Below, in pieces: positions 9,468-17,214 of a DNA stretch of 40,835 nucleotides. Below the pieces are notes generated by a model that saw only the letters and a list, made by a program, of their open reading frames with translations, was not told the DNA's origin and ran no database searches. How positions within the stretch are numbered: the first letter of the stretch is position 1; each line of letters starts with the position of its first letter. This DNA is from JBBIMP01 sp037444305 (lineage in GTDB: Bacteria; Acidobacteriota; UBA6911), in contig JBBIMP010000044.1 in assembly GCA_037444305.1 (NCBI GenBank), forward strand, positions 1 through 40,835. The letters are read 5' to 3'. The position numbers and the translations under genes are program-made.

Positions 9468-10498
9468 CGCTGCGAGGCGCCGCTGTCGCGCTGACACGAA
9501 CCACGGCCGTGCTTCTCCTCGCGGCTGCGGCCCTCAGCGATTTCCTGTCCACCACCCGGCCGGAGGTGCAGAACCTTGAGATGTTCTATGCCCCGCCCGC
9601 CAGGATCCGATTCCTGGACAGCGAGGGCCGGCTTCATTGGAGACCTTTCGTTTACTCCCGGGAGCTGACCGATCCCCTGGAGGCAAGATACGAGGAGAGA
9701 AAGGACCGAATTTGCACGCTCGAATTTTTCGTCGAGGGCTATCCCTACCGCCTCTTCGGATTGCTGCCCGTAAACCGCCACCTGATCGGCACGCAAACCG
9801 GCGAGGCCATCTATCCCCTGGGGACGGACGAGCTGGGGAGGGATGTGCTTGCCCGGGCGCTCGCGGGCGCCCGCACCTCGCTCCTCGTCACGTTGCTCGG
9901 CATCTTCATCTATGCGCTCCTTGGAACCGCAGTCGGCGCCGTGGCGGGCTGGCAGGGAGGGTGGCTGGACTCCGCTCTCATGCGGATCTCCGAGTTCGTC
10001 CTGGCCCTGCCGGCCCTTTATCTCCTGCTGGCGCTCAGGGCGCTGCTCCCTGTGAGGCTTCCCTACTGGCAGGCCCTCCTGCTGACCGTGGGCACCATTG
10101 CCTGCGTGGCCTGGCCCCCCCTCGCCAAAGGCGTGCGCGGCCTGGTCCTCCAGCTGAGGTCGGCGGGCTACGTCGAGGCCGCGCGCGGCCTGGGAGCCAA
10201 CGGCCGGCAGATCTTCGTACGGCACATGCTCCCTTCGCTCGCCCCGTATGCCCTGTCCCAGACCTTGATCGCGGCACCCGTTTTCATCATGGGCGAGGTG
10301 GTCCTCTCGTTCCTGGACGTCGGCTTGAGCGCCACAGGTTCCTCGTGGGGCGCCATGCTGAAGAATCTGAAAGATCCCAGGGTGTTGACCGATTTCTGGT
10401 GGAACCTGACCCCGCTCCTTTTCATATTCGCAACCCTCTTTTGCCTGAATACGCTCGGCACCCAGGGAAAGCGGGAGCTTCAAAGAACCATGCTTTAG
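9464..10498 (+). CDS. ABC transporter permease, DppC type, with enlarged periplasmic segment
   Basis: Second permease of the importer, 344 residues. ATG 9464 overlaps the preceding stop and has GGAGGGAGG just upstream. Helix 1 is at ~12-28. The DppC hallmark LGTDELGRD is at 119-127 and the EAA loop at ~237-259 (VEAARGLGANGRQIFVRHML). Between helix 1 and the hallmark lie about 90 residues predicted to face the periplasm, longer than in a typical DppC. No DppD or DppF ATPase follows; the next gene, HU, is on the other strand after a terminator. The ATPases must therefore be encoded elsewhere or shared with another importer. Confidence 0.9.
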   Translation: MTLRGAAVALTRTTAVLLLAAAALSDFLSTTRPEVQNLEMFYAPPARIRFLDSEGRLHWRPFVYSRELTDPLEARYEERKDRICTLEFFVEGYPYRLFGLLPVNRHLIGTQTGEAIYPLGTDELGRDVLARALAGARTSLLVTLLGIFIYALLGTAVGAVAGWQGGWLDSALMRISEFVLALPALYLLLALRALLPVRLPYWQALLLTVGTIACVAWPPLAKGVRGLVLQLRSAGYVEAARGLGANGRQIFVRHMLPSLAPYALSQTLIAAPVFIMGEVVLSFLDVGLSATGSSWGAMLKNLKDPRVLTDFWWNLTPLLFIFATLFCLNTLGTQGKRELQRTML

Positions 10499-10582
10499 CC
10501 GGCAGGTGATTCACAAATATCCCGGATGAGCGGCACCGGGAATGGAAGGGATGCCGCAACAAGTGCGCGGCAGCAGGCTTTC

Positions 10583-10602
10583 GGGACGCGGAAGAATGCG
10601 GG
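10583..10602 (+). repeat. Dispersed 'ACGCGGA..AACGCGG' element, copy 1
   Basis: The sequence GGGACGCGGAAGAATGCGGG is a degenerate copy of an element found six times between genes in this window (see also 20827, 24888, 31911, 36606 and 38715). It lies about 85 nt beyond the stop of the DppC-type permease. No role is known. Confidence 0.5.
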
Positions 10603-10655
10603 CAGGGCATTCCGGGCCGGGCGGCGTGCCAGGGGTAGCCCGTATTGCGGCAGAA

Positions 10656-10702
10656 GAAAAAAGGGCCGGCGCCTCCGCAGGCTATCTGCGGAATCCGGCC
10701 CT
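10656..10702 (-). terminator. Rho-independent terminator of the HU gene
   Basis: Reading the minus strand, AGGGCCGG (10702-10695) pairs with CCGGCCCT (10669-10662). An inner stem, TCCGCAG/CTGCGGA, closes a short loop, and the structure runs straight into a T6 tract (10662-10657) followed by CTTC. It lies about 22 nt beyond the HU stop codon. This is the clearest intrinsic terminator in the window. Confidence 0.85.
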
Positions 10703-10724
10703 ATGATTCTCGGTGCAGGGCAGT

Positions 10725-11024
10725 CTACTTCTTTGGCGGAACGACGGCGTCCTTAAAGGCCTTGGCCAACCTGAACTTCACCACCGTCTTCGCCGGGATT
10801 TTGATCTCGGCGCCGGTCTGAGGATTGCGTCCCTTGCGCGCCTTGCGCTGCGCCTTGACGGCCTTGCCGAAACCCGGCAGCACAAACTGTCCGTTCTTCT
10901 TCGTTTCGCTCACACCCGTGATCGCCAGCGTTTCGAGAACCCCGGCCGCGGTCTTCTTCGTCAACCCATGCTTATCGGCGATGAGTGCGACGAGCTTGCT
11001 TTTGGTCATCGGTTTTCCAGCCAT
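10725..11024 (-). CDS. HU family DNA-binding protein
   Basis: A 99-residue nucleoid protein of the HU/IHF family, which bends DNA as a dimer. The family outline is complete: N-terminal helices (TKSKLVALIADKHGLTKKTA at 7-26), the GFGKA turn at 51-55, and the DNA-gripping arm with RKGRNPQTGAEIKIPA at 63-78. The C-terminus carries an extra Pro-Lys tail. ATG 11024 is chosen because GGAGG lies 6 nt upstream; a longer frame to 11066 adds residues not found in the family. The gene is monocistronic, with a strong terminator behind it. I cannot tell HU-alpha from HU-beta types. Confidence 0.95.
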   Translation of the reverse strand: MAGKPMTKSKLVALIADKHGLTKKTAAGVLETLAITGVSETKKNGQFVLPGFGKAVKAQRKARKGRNPQTGAEIKIPAKTVVKFRLAKAFKDAVVPPKK

Positions 11025-11204
11025 ACCAACCCTCCTGTAACTTGTCGTTCGAACGAATCCACGCACACATGCACTCTAACAAAGACACTGCCATTTTGCG
11101 GAATTTCTGCGAAAAAGCAATCCCGTTTTTTGTCGCCGCCGCGCCGGCAGCGGCTTCCGCGCGCCCCAACACTTCGTCGCAGCGCCGATGCGCGCGACTG
11201 CCTG

Positions 11205-11801
11205 CTACCGCCGGGCCTGGAAGTAAGGGTTTCTGCCCGCCGCGTGATCCGTGGTGTCCAGGATCTCGCCCACCCCCGGCAGCATTTCGCGGATCGACTT
11301 CTCGATCCCCTGCTTGAGCGTCACGTTGGCAGCCCCGCAACCCTGGCAGCCGCCGCCGAGCCGCAGGTAGACCGTGTTCTTCCTGACCTCGATGAGCTCC
11401 ACCCAGCCCCCGTGCATGCCGAGCGCGGGGTTGATCTCCCGCTCGAGGAGCTGGTGGATCTTCCCGCGGATCTCGTCCTCGGATGGAAGACCCGCCAGAT
11501 ATGCCTCTGAAACGGCGGGCTCCCCCGACGCCAGGTGCTCCCGGATCCTGGAACCGATCTGCTTGCCGATTCCCGGCCACGGTTCGTAGCCGGACTTGGT
11601 GACGGTGATCTGGTTTTCGGCGATGAGTATGTTGACGACTTCCGGTATCTCGAACAGCTTCGCTGCGAGCGGGGACAGGCGGGCCGAATCCTTCGAGCCA
11701 AAATAGGCCGAGCCGCCCGCGTAAACCGGCCTGTCCACGGTGAACCTGCAGACCGCAGGATCGCTCGTCGGTTCGCCTATGATGCCAATTTCCTTTTCCA
11801 C
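11205..11801 (-). CDS. Nfu/NifU-like iron-sulfur carrier protein
   Basis: A 198-residue Fe-S scaffold or carrier with two domains. Residues ~10-92 match the Nfu N-terminal domain (FTVDRPV, SPLAAKLFEIPEV, ITVTK). Residues ~110-183 match the NifU C-terminal domain with the cluster-binding CxxC at C152/C155 (GGGCQGCG). It probably transfers clusters to apo-proteins in the cytoplasm; the Fe-S enzymes encoded nearby (radical SAM, molybdenum hydroxylase) are possible but unproven clients. The GTG at 11801 is chosen: GGGGAG lies 7 nt upstream and the inferred promoter leaves a leader of about 39 nt. The TTG at 11837 would leave almost no leader and adds 12 unconserved residues. Confidence 0.92.
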   Translation of the reverse strand: MEKEIGIIGEPTSDPAVCRFTVDRPVYAGGSAYFGSKDSARLSPLAAKLFEIPEVVNILIAENQITVTKSGYEPWPGIGKQIGSRIREHLASGEPAVSEAYLAGLPSEDEIRGKIHQLLEREINPALGMHGGWVELIEVRKNTVYLRLGGGCQGCGAANVTLKQGIEKSIREMLPGVGEILDTTDHAAGRNPYFQARR

Positions 11802-12129
11802 CGGTTCACTCCCCAGAATGATGATCGCTACCAACAACTGCGTTTGAAATTACTCGACCCCTCCGGCATTGTCAAATATTTCACCCGCGCGGAAAACGGC
11901 TCCGGCAGCGGGCGCGGCGGCATCGCAGCCCGGCACTCCAGCCCCGATCCGCCCGCCGGCCCCTCCGGCCCAGATAGGGGCAGAAAAGCGCTAAAGCCCG
12001 CCGCCGGAATTACGATCAGGTATGACGAGAGTAACGGACAATTCAGCGCCTCGATCCTGCCCTCGCAGGCCGGGGCTGCAGGATGCGCGGCCCGCGCCAC
12101 CGGCTGCGCAGGAGCAGGGAAAGGCTTTC
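11802..12129. other. Divergent intergenic region without a gene
   Basis: This region separates the Nfu-like gene from a plus-strand small protein. Apart from a candidate promoter for the Nfu-like gene at 11847-11875, I see no gene. Open frames across it on both strands are low-complexity Gly/Pro/Ser/Arg translations of GC-rich DNA. Confidence 0.5.
11847..11875 (-). promoter_or_regulatory. Candidate promoter for the Nfu-like gene
   Basis: Reading the minus strand, a perfect -35 TTGACA (11875-11870) is followed by a 17-nt spacer and a weak -10 TAATTT (11852-11847). The predicted start near 11840 is compatible with the GTG start at 11801. Confidence 0.45.
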
Positions 12130-12432
12130 ATGTCATACCAGGCAGCCCAGGGTCGAGTGCTCCCTTTCGAAAGAACCCGGAAATCCAGCCGGGCACGCTC
12201 AGGACCTCCAGGAAACGGATTGCCTGCGGACAGCCTCGAGCAGAAAAGCCGCTGCCTCGTAGTCCCGGAGGAGGAGGCGCTGTGCGTGCAGTGGCTCAAC
12301 GACCGCGTGGACGCCGTCACCGGGTACTACAACGACTACCTCAAGTCGCTGCACAGCAAATACCGTTTGAGTGAACAGGACTGGGAATTCGATATCGGCC
12401 GCGGCCGGTTCGTGCGCAAGCAGCGCGCCTGA
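12130..12432 (+). CDS. Uncharacterised 100-residue protein
   Basis: I do not recognise this protein. ATG 12130 is preferred over the open frame reaching back to 12022 because a purine-rich AGGGAAAGG lies 5 nt upstream and the upstream residues are low-complexity. The first half is basic and probably disordered. The second half (~55-100) looks folded and helical, with conserved-looking aromatic and charged residues (QWLNDRVDAVTGYYNDYLKS). No signal peptide or membrane segment is present, so a cytoplasmic protein is likely. It converges on the gene at 12445-12786 with a gap of 12 bases. Confidence 0.55.
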   Translation: MSYQAAQGRVLPFERTRKSSRARSGPPGNGLPADSLEQKSRCLVVPEEEALCVQWLNDRVDAVTGYYNDYLKSLHSKYRLSEQDWEFDIGRGRFVRKQRA

Positions 12433-12444
12433 ATCCAGCCGGGA

Positions 12445-12786
12445 TCAGGTAGTCTTTTTTCCGGTGGCGAGGGCCGGCAACGGGACGCCAGCGAGCGAAA
12501 CTTCGGGTTTCGTCACAGCGCCGGGCCTGACTCCGTTGTCTTCGAGCACCAGCCCGGTGATCGCTTCCCAGGCCAGCTTGCGGGTCACGCCACTGGCCGC
12601 CACCAAAAGGTGGGTGCGGCCCGAGAAATCCAGAATGTCCTCGGGACCAAGTTCGAGCGTCTCCTCGCCGGCATGGACGGTAGCTTTGCGCCGAAGCGAG
12701 TACAGGCCGTGCCCCTCCCCAACAGGCACCATGTCGGGTCCCTTGATGAATTCAAAAATCCACTCCTGCTTCCTGTCGCCGACCAT
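12445..12786 (-). CDS. Uncharacterised 113-residue protein
   Basis: The ATG at 12786 has GGAGAAG 4 nt upstream. The protein has no signal peptide or transmembrane helix. Its pattern of short beta-like stretches (EWIFEFIKGPDMVPVGEG, KATVHAGEETLELGPEDI) suggests a compact beta-rich domain. I do not recognise the family. It lies downstream of the amidase-DUF302 pair on the same strand, but a 240-nt gap containing a large inverted repeat argues for separate transcription. Confidence 0.55.
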   Translation of the reverse strand: MVGDRKQEWIFEFIKGPDMVPVGEGHGLYSLRRKATVHAGEETLELGPEDILDFSGRTHLLVAASGVTRKLAWEAITGLVLEDNGVRPGAVTKPEVSLAGVPLPALATGKKTT

Positions 12787-12904
12787 CCACTTCTCCGGCT
12801 GTTATGCTGAACCGATGATTCGCGTATCGGCGCTGGTACGCACTGACTGCGTCAGCCCGGCCTGATCGCCGCCAAGCACGCACACTTTACTCTTCGTCCA
12901 CTTT

Positions 12905-12964
12905 TTGGATTGGCACGCGAGGGGTCACGCACCTCCCGGCACGGGGGAATGCCGGGCAATCCAA
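12905..12964. repeat. Nested inverted repeat between genes
   Basis: An outer arm TTGGATTG (12905-12912) pairs with CAATCCAA (12957-12964). An inner hairpin CCCGGCA (12935-12941) pairs with TGCCGGG (12950-12956). The two right arms are contiguous, while the left arms are separated by 22 nt. It may terminate the DUF302 transcript or be an RNA element ahead of the 12445-12786 gene. No T tract adjoins it on the minus strand. Confidence 0.45.
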
Positions 12965-13029
12965 CCACCGCCTTGCTGTCTCCGCCTATGATACCACTGC
13001 CGGGGCTTAAATCAAGACCAACGCTGGCG

Positions 13030-13413
13030 TCACCCTGCGACCTCCCGCATGATCGACGTGATGACCGATTCCACCTCCTCCGCCACGTGCCCCAGTCCCT
13101 CGGCGTCGAAGATCTTCAGCATCTGCGTCGGCCGCAACGTGGCAATTTTCACCCTGCCTCCTTCCCGGTAGACCGATACGCGGCAAGGCAGCGCCGAGGA
13201 AACCTCCATATTGGCATCGAGCACCTTCTTGGCCTGGTGGGGATTGCAGATCTCGAAAATGTAGCAGTCCTTGTCGAATTCCACTCCCTTCCTGGCCATC
13301 GTCTCCCGCAGGTTGTGCGTTGTCATCACGCCGAACTTGTGTTTCTGCACGATCGGCTCCATTGCCGCACACACCTCTTCGATTGGTTTTTTCGATTCAT
13401 AGACGATCAGCAT
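13030..13413 (-). CDS. DUF302 family protein
   Basis: A 127-residue protein matching the DUF302 family: an amphipathic N-terminal half followed by EICNPHQAKKVLDAN (54-68), ALPCRVSVYREGGRVKIATL (74-93) and a helical C-terminus. The domain is a small alpha/beta fold of unknown function in which C56 and C77 are typical positions for Cys. No signal peptide is present. GGGGAGG lies 4 nt ahead of the ATG. It starts 18 nt after the stop of the amidase gene, so the two are probably co-transcribed. Confidence 0.88.
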   Translation of the reverse strand: MLIVYESKKPIEEVCAAMEPIVQKHKFGVMTTHNLRETMARKGVEFDKDCYIFEICNPHQAKKVLDANMEVSSALPCRVSVYREGGRVKIATLRPTQMLKIFDAEGLGHVAEEVESVITSIMREVAG

Positions 13414-13431
13414 GATTCCTCCCCTATGCCT

Positions 13432-14757
13432 TCAGTTCTGATAGAAAACGAGCGTCTGGGCCGGGATCTCGGAGGCGTCCACCTCGTCACCGCTCCGGAT
13501 GCGCCCGTCGGGGAATCGATAATAGGTGGATGGATAGTTCCACTTCACCCCGGCGATGCTGCGCGGCGACCTGCGCGCCTTGACGTGCCCGCCATAGACA
13601 TAGCCGACCAGCAGCCGCGTCCCCTTCGGCGGCTTCTCCAGCAGATTGCGCGTGGACTTCTTCTGTTTCAGCTCGAAGCCCGTCCGCACCAGCCCGTCGG
13701 GGAAGAAATAGATCGTCGTCTTGTCGGCGTAGGCCGCCCCGGCCAGATCGCGCGGCGTGTTCCCGTCTCTGCCGATTTCCCGGAAGCCCTCGAACCCCTG
13801 GTTTTCGCCCAGCTCGGCCAGAACCACGCGCGTCCCCACGGGAATTCTGCTCCAGTCGCCGATCTGATCCCCCCTGAGCCTTTCACCCGCAGGCAGGATG
13901 TAGGTGGTGTCCGCGTGATTGTACCGTTCCCGCGCGATGCTCCACGGGGTCACGCCCTTTTCGATCACGGTGGGTTCCGCCGGGATCGGCACGATCGCCG
14001 GTGCCTCCTGCGCCACCTTTCCGGGCTCGCTCTGCGCGGGGGCCCGGGCGTAGAGGAACCTGTGGAGCTCGGGATCCGCCACCCTCAGACGGCCCTCCGC
14101 CACATCCCTGTCCGCCTCCGGCTTGCCGTTCAAACCGAGGCGCGCCCGGACGTCCGGCCGCGCAAAGATCATGCCGCAGCGCTTCCGTCCCCGGTGGTTT
14201 TCCGAATGGAACCGGTTCGGACTGCCGTAGGCCACCATCGAGTGAGTCAGAACGCGGTCGTCGGGAATCCTGTAGAGATTCTTCAACTGCCTAAGCAGCT
14301 CCTTCAGCGCGCCGTATTGCGCGGCGGCAATGTCCTTGTTGTGGTAGCCGACCACTTCGATGCCGAGCGAAAAATTGTCGACCGTCCTCTGCCCTTCCCA
14401 CATGCTGCGGCCGGTGTGAAGGGCGATCTTCTCTCTCGTAATGATGCGGTAGACCTTGCCCCTGAGGGTCACGAAGTAGTGGGCTTCGCCGTAGCGGCGG
14501 ATCTTGTTGAGCGAGCCGGTCTCGCTGCCCTCGGTTGTGTGGAGAATGATGTAGTCGGTCTTGGGCCTGACCGGCCGGCGGCTGTTGAGCGGGCTGTAGC
14601 GGTTGTCGATGTCCAGCCGCGCCGCAACCTCTTCGGCCCATGCCGCATCCCGGCCGGGCACCAGGAGCAGGGCGGCCGCACCCGCGCGGATGAAGTCCCT
14701 GCGGCTGCATGGGCCCCCGCAGGCATGCTCTCGGAGATCGGTGTTTTCCGGCCCCAT
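13432..14757 (-). CDS. Tat-exported N-acetylmuramoyl-L-alanine amidase (PGRP/Amidase_2 fold)
   Basis: A 441-residue predicted cell-wall hydrolase. The N-terminus carries a twin-arginine signal (SRRDFIRAG at 18-26, then a hydrophobic stretch to ~40), predicting export. The amidase domain spans ~65-205, with ILHTTEG (H73) and later THSM (H172) and GRKRCG (C194) as candidate zinc ligands, resembling the His/His/Cys set of T7 lysozyme and PGRPs. It would cleave between muramic acid and the stem peptide. The C-terminal half (~250-441) may hold cell-wall-binding or SH3-like repeats; one part (KGVTPWSIARERYN) hints at LysM. ATG 14757 has AGGGAGA just upstream; an ATG at 14802 lacks a binding site. 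It leads an operon with the DUF302 gene. Confidence 0.85.
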   Translation of the reverse strand: MGPENTDLREHACGGPCSRRDFIRAGAAALLLVPGRDAAWAEEVAARLDIDNRYSPLNSRRPVRPKTDYIILHTTEGSETGSLNKIRRYGEAHYFVTLRGKVYRIITREKIALHTGRSMWEGQRTVDNFSLGIEVVGYHNKDIAAAQYGALKELLRQLKNLYRIPDDRVLTHSMVAYGSPNRFHSENHRGRKRCGMIFARPDVRARLGLNGKPEADRDVAEGRLRVADPELHRFLYARAPAQSEPGKVAQEAPAIVPIPAEPTVIEKGVTPWSIARERYNHADTTYILPAGERLRGDQIGDWSRIPVGTRVVLAELGENQGFEGFREIGRDGNTPRDLAGAAYADKTTIYFFPDGLVRTGFELKQKKSTRNLLEKPPKGTRLLVGYVYGGHVKARRSPRSIAGVKWNYPSTYYRFPDGRIRSGDEVDASEIPAQTLVFYQN

Positions 14758-14917
14758 CTTCTCCCTTGACAAATCCCTGCTCAAAACACCTGTCGCCGGC
14801 ATTGTGAACCGGCCATGCCGATCGTCGCCGCAGAGGCTCCTATTTTGTCAGATGTGGCAGCAAAATTCAAAACCCGCCCGGCAGAGATCCGGATCTTTGT
14901 CCTGCGCCGCCCCAGGG

Positions 14918-15877
14918 TCAGTTTCCTTCCGCGCTGAGGCACGCCTCGTACACGCACCTGGCGATCTGCAGGTCCTGCACCGCCACGCCGGTAAGGTCGG
15001 CGACCGTGATCTGCTCCTCCGAGGTCCGCGAGGGAGCCCGCCCTGCGATCACCGCGCCCAGTTCCACCACATCGTCCGATTCGATAATGCCGGCGCGGAT
15101 CGCGTGGGCAGTTTCGCCCCGCTCCAGGCACTGCCAGATGCTGTCGGCGACCACGAGGTCCGCCATGCCCGTTATCTCCGGGTCCAGCTCCTGCTTGCCC
15201 GCCGTATCGGAGCCCATCGCCGTGATGTGAGTCCCCTTCCGGATCTGATCCGCCCAGAGGAGCGGTTCCCTCGCCGCCGTCGCCGTCACGATCAGGTTGC
15301 ACTCGGCCGCCAGCGCCGCCGGGTTGGGTGCGCCTTCGACCGCAAAACCCTCGGCGGACAGCTCCTCGCAGTAAGCCCGCAGTTTCCCCCGATCCCGGCC
15401 CCAGGCCAGGACCTGCCTGCAGTCCGTGACCTCCGCCAGCCGGCGGAGCTGCATCCGGGCCTGGACGCCGGTGCCGACAATGCCGATGCGCCGTATATCC
15501 CGCGGCGCCAGGTACCGGCACGCCACGGCGCCGGCTACCGCCGTACGGACATCGGTCAGGTATCCCTGATCCAGCAGGATGCCCAAAGGTTCACCGGTCT
15601 TCTGGCTGAACAGGAGCATGAGACCGTTGCCCGAAGGCAGACCCATTGACGGGTTCCCGTAGAATCCCGAGGCGATCTTCACCACGTAGTAGTCGTCGTG
15701 CTTGAGATAGCCGTACTTGATGTGCACATCCCCGGGCGGATCCTCGAAGAGAAGCTCACCCACCGGCGGTACCACCGCCCTGCCCTCCGAATAGGCGACG
15801 AACGCGGCTTCGATTTCGGGGATGAGATCGATGGCTGCCAGAACTTCGCGAATCCGCTCGATGCCGATGATCTTCAT
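14918..15877 (-). CDS. Ornithine cyclodeaminase/mu-crystallin family protein (EutC-like)
   Basis: A 319-residue NAD(P)-dependent enzyme of the OCD/mu-crystallin family. It shows the substrate-contacting lysine region VVKIASGF (K67), GYLTDVRTA with R111, and the Rossmann signature IGIVGTGVQARMQLRRL (132-148). Members deaminate and cyclise ornithine, reduce cyclic ketimines, or act as EutC in (hydroxy)ectoine breakdown. The upstream PLP dehydratase gives the EutB-EutC gene order, 59 nt apart, but no EutD/EutE hydrolases are nearby. A ketimine reductase role in pipecolate/lysine metabolism is an alternative given the ALDH7 gene close by. ATG 15877 follows AGGGGAA; the open frame upstream of it has no family similarity. 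Confidence 0.9.
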   Translation of the reverse strand: MKIIGIERIREVLAAIDLIPEIEAAFVAYSEGRAVVPPVGELLFEDPPGDVHIKYGYLKHDDYYVVKIASGFYGNPSMGLPSGNGLMLLFSQKTGEPLGILLDQGYLTDVRTAVAGAVACRYLAPRDIRRIGIVGTGVQARMQLRRLAEVTDCRQVLAWGRDRGKLRAYCEELSAEGFAVEGAPNPAALAAECNLIVTATAAREPLLWADQIRKGTHITAMGSDTAGKQELDPEITGMADLVVADSIWQCLERGETAHAIRAGIIESDDVVELGAVIAGRAPSRTSEEQITVADLTGVAVQDLQIARCVYEACLSAEGN

Positions 15878-15936
15878 GCGTTCCCCTTCCCCAGCGACAC
15901 CCGCCGGGAGCTGCTCGAGTTCCGCAAGCAGTACGG

Positions 15937-16899
15937 CTAGAGAATCGATTTCAGGGTCGCGAGACTGATGTTGGCCCCGCAGAGCACCACCACTGCGCGG
16001 GCATCCGCCAACCGTTCCCTGTGCCTCATGCACGCCGCCACTGCGACCCCCGCCGCCCCTTCCACCAGCACGTGATGCGCTTCCATGACCAGCCGCATCG
16101 CCGCGGCGATTTCCTCTTCCGTCACCAGCACCCACTCATCCACGAGATCGCGGCACAACCCGAAGGTGATCGATCCCTGCTCCACGCCCCCCGCAGTCCC
16201 GTCCGAGAGAGTGGGCTTCGACCCGAGTTCCAGAACCCGCCCTGCCTTGACCGATTCCGCCATCACGCAGGAATTCACGGGAGAACAGCCGATCACGCGT
16301 GTTGCCGGCGAGACCGTTTTCAAATACGCCGCAACCCCGCCTATCAAGCCGCCGCCGCCCACGGAAACAAAAAGCGCATCAATGGCCCCGGCCTGTCGGG
16401 CCAGCTCCGAACCCAGCGTGCCCTGTCCGGCCACAACCTGCAGATCGTTGTAAGGGGAGATGTAGGTCATTCCGCGGGAGCGGGCATACTCGCGCGCCGT
16501 CAATTCGGCTTCCAGCGAATCGGTTCCGTGAATGCGCGTTTCCGCGCCGAGCCTCCGGATGGAGTCGAGTTTCGCCGGAGACGTGCCTTCGGGAACGAAG
16601 ACAATGCCGCGGATTCCGGCGATCTGTGCCGCGTGGGCGACGGCCGCGCCGTGATTGCCCGTGGAGGCCGCCACCACTCCCCGAACCCTCTCCTGTTCGT
16701 TCAGGCAGAGCGTCCTGTTCAAGGCGCCCCGGGCCTTGAACGATCCGGTGTGCTGCAGGTTTTCCAACTTCAGGCGCACGCTGCCGCCCGTTCCGCCTGT
16801 CAGGGCGGGGGAATCCTCCAGCGGCGTTTCCCGTATATGGGGCCGTATGCGTGCTTCGGCCCGCCCGACTTCCTCGAATACGGCCTCGCGCGTGGTCAT
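15937..16899 (-). CDS. PLP-dependent threonine/serine dehydratase family (EutB-like)
   Basis: A 320-residue fold-type II PLP enzyme. The PLP lysine is K55 in GSFKARGA, the STGNHG substrate loop is at 79-84 and the phosphate-binding GGGGLIGG at 181-188. There is no regulatory ACT domain, so this is the short catabolic or racemase-like type. It could eliminate water or ammonia from threonine, serine or 3-hydroxyaspartate, racemise serine, or act as the hydroxyectoine-pathway EutB. ATG 16899 is chosen for the GGAG 6 nt upstream. A GTG at 16980 in the same frame lies inside the 124-bp direct repeat and adds unconserved residues. It is the first gene of a two-gene operon with the cyclodeaminase-like gene. 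Confidence 0.9.
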   Translation of the reverse strand: MTTREAVFEEVGRAEARIRPHIRETPLEDSPALTGGTGGSVRLKLENLQHTGSFKARGALNRTLCLNEQERVRGVVAASTGNHGAAVAHAAQIAGIRGIVFVPEGTSPAKLDSIRRLGAETRIHGTDSLEAELTAREYARSRGMTYISPYNDLQVVAGQGTLGSELARQAGAIDALFVSVGGGGLIGGVAAYLKTVSPATRVIGCSPVNSCVMAESVKAGRVLELGSKPTLSDGTAGGVEQGSITFGLCRDLVDEWVLVTEEEIAAAMRLVMEAHHVLVEGAAGVAVAACMRHRERLADARAVVVLCGANISLATLKSIL

Positions 16900-16952
16900 G
16901 GTCCGCTCCAGAGCGTCATTAAGCATGCATTCCGGCGCACTGTCAAAGGGAA

Positions 16953-17211
16953 CCATCGACCCAATGGGCAGAGGCTGCACCTGGGCAGCCGGACCCGTCG
17001 CTATCGCTCCGGGCTCCGTTCAATCCCGACCGGCAATCAGGGACGGCAGCGGGAGCGGCCGGGCAGCCCAATCCGCCACTGCAGCTCCCATCGACCCAAT
17101 GGGCAGAGGCTGCACCTGGGCAGCCGGACCCGTCGCTATCGCTCCGGGCTCCGTTCAATCCCGACCGGCAATCAGGGACGGCAGCGGGAGCGGCCGGGCA
17201 GCCCAATCCGC
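16953..17211. repeat. Perfect 124-bp direct duplication, period 135
   Basis: Positions 16953-17076 and 17088-17211 are identical over 124 bases and are separated by 11 bases. The second copy ends 4 bases before the recognisable end of the VPS10-like remnant, and the first copy ends just upstream of the PLP dehydratase gene. No open frame or motif makes the unit a recognisable element. Perfect identity suggests a recent tandem duplication or active homogenisation. Confidence 0.9.
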
Positions 17212-17214
17212 GAG

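Noticed and set aside
12911..12926. A TGGCACG sequence resembling the -24 element of a sigma-54 promoter
   Set aside because: The -12 element is absent: GGGTC appears where TTGCA is expected, and the GG-N10-GC spacing is not met.
12910..14769. A 619-codon plus-strand open frame opposite the amidase and DUF302 genes
   Set aside because: The opposite strand carries clear families, signal sequence and ribosome binding sites, while this frame has none.
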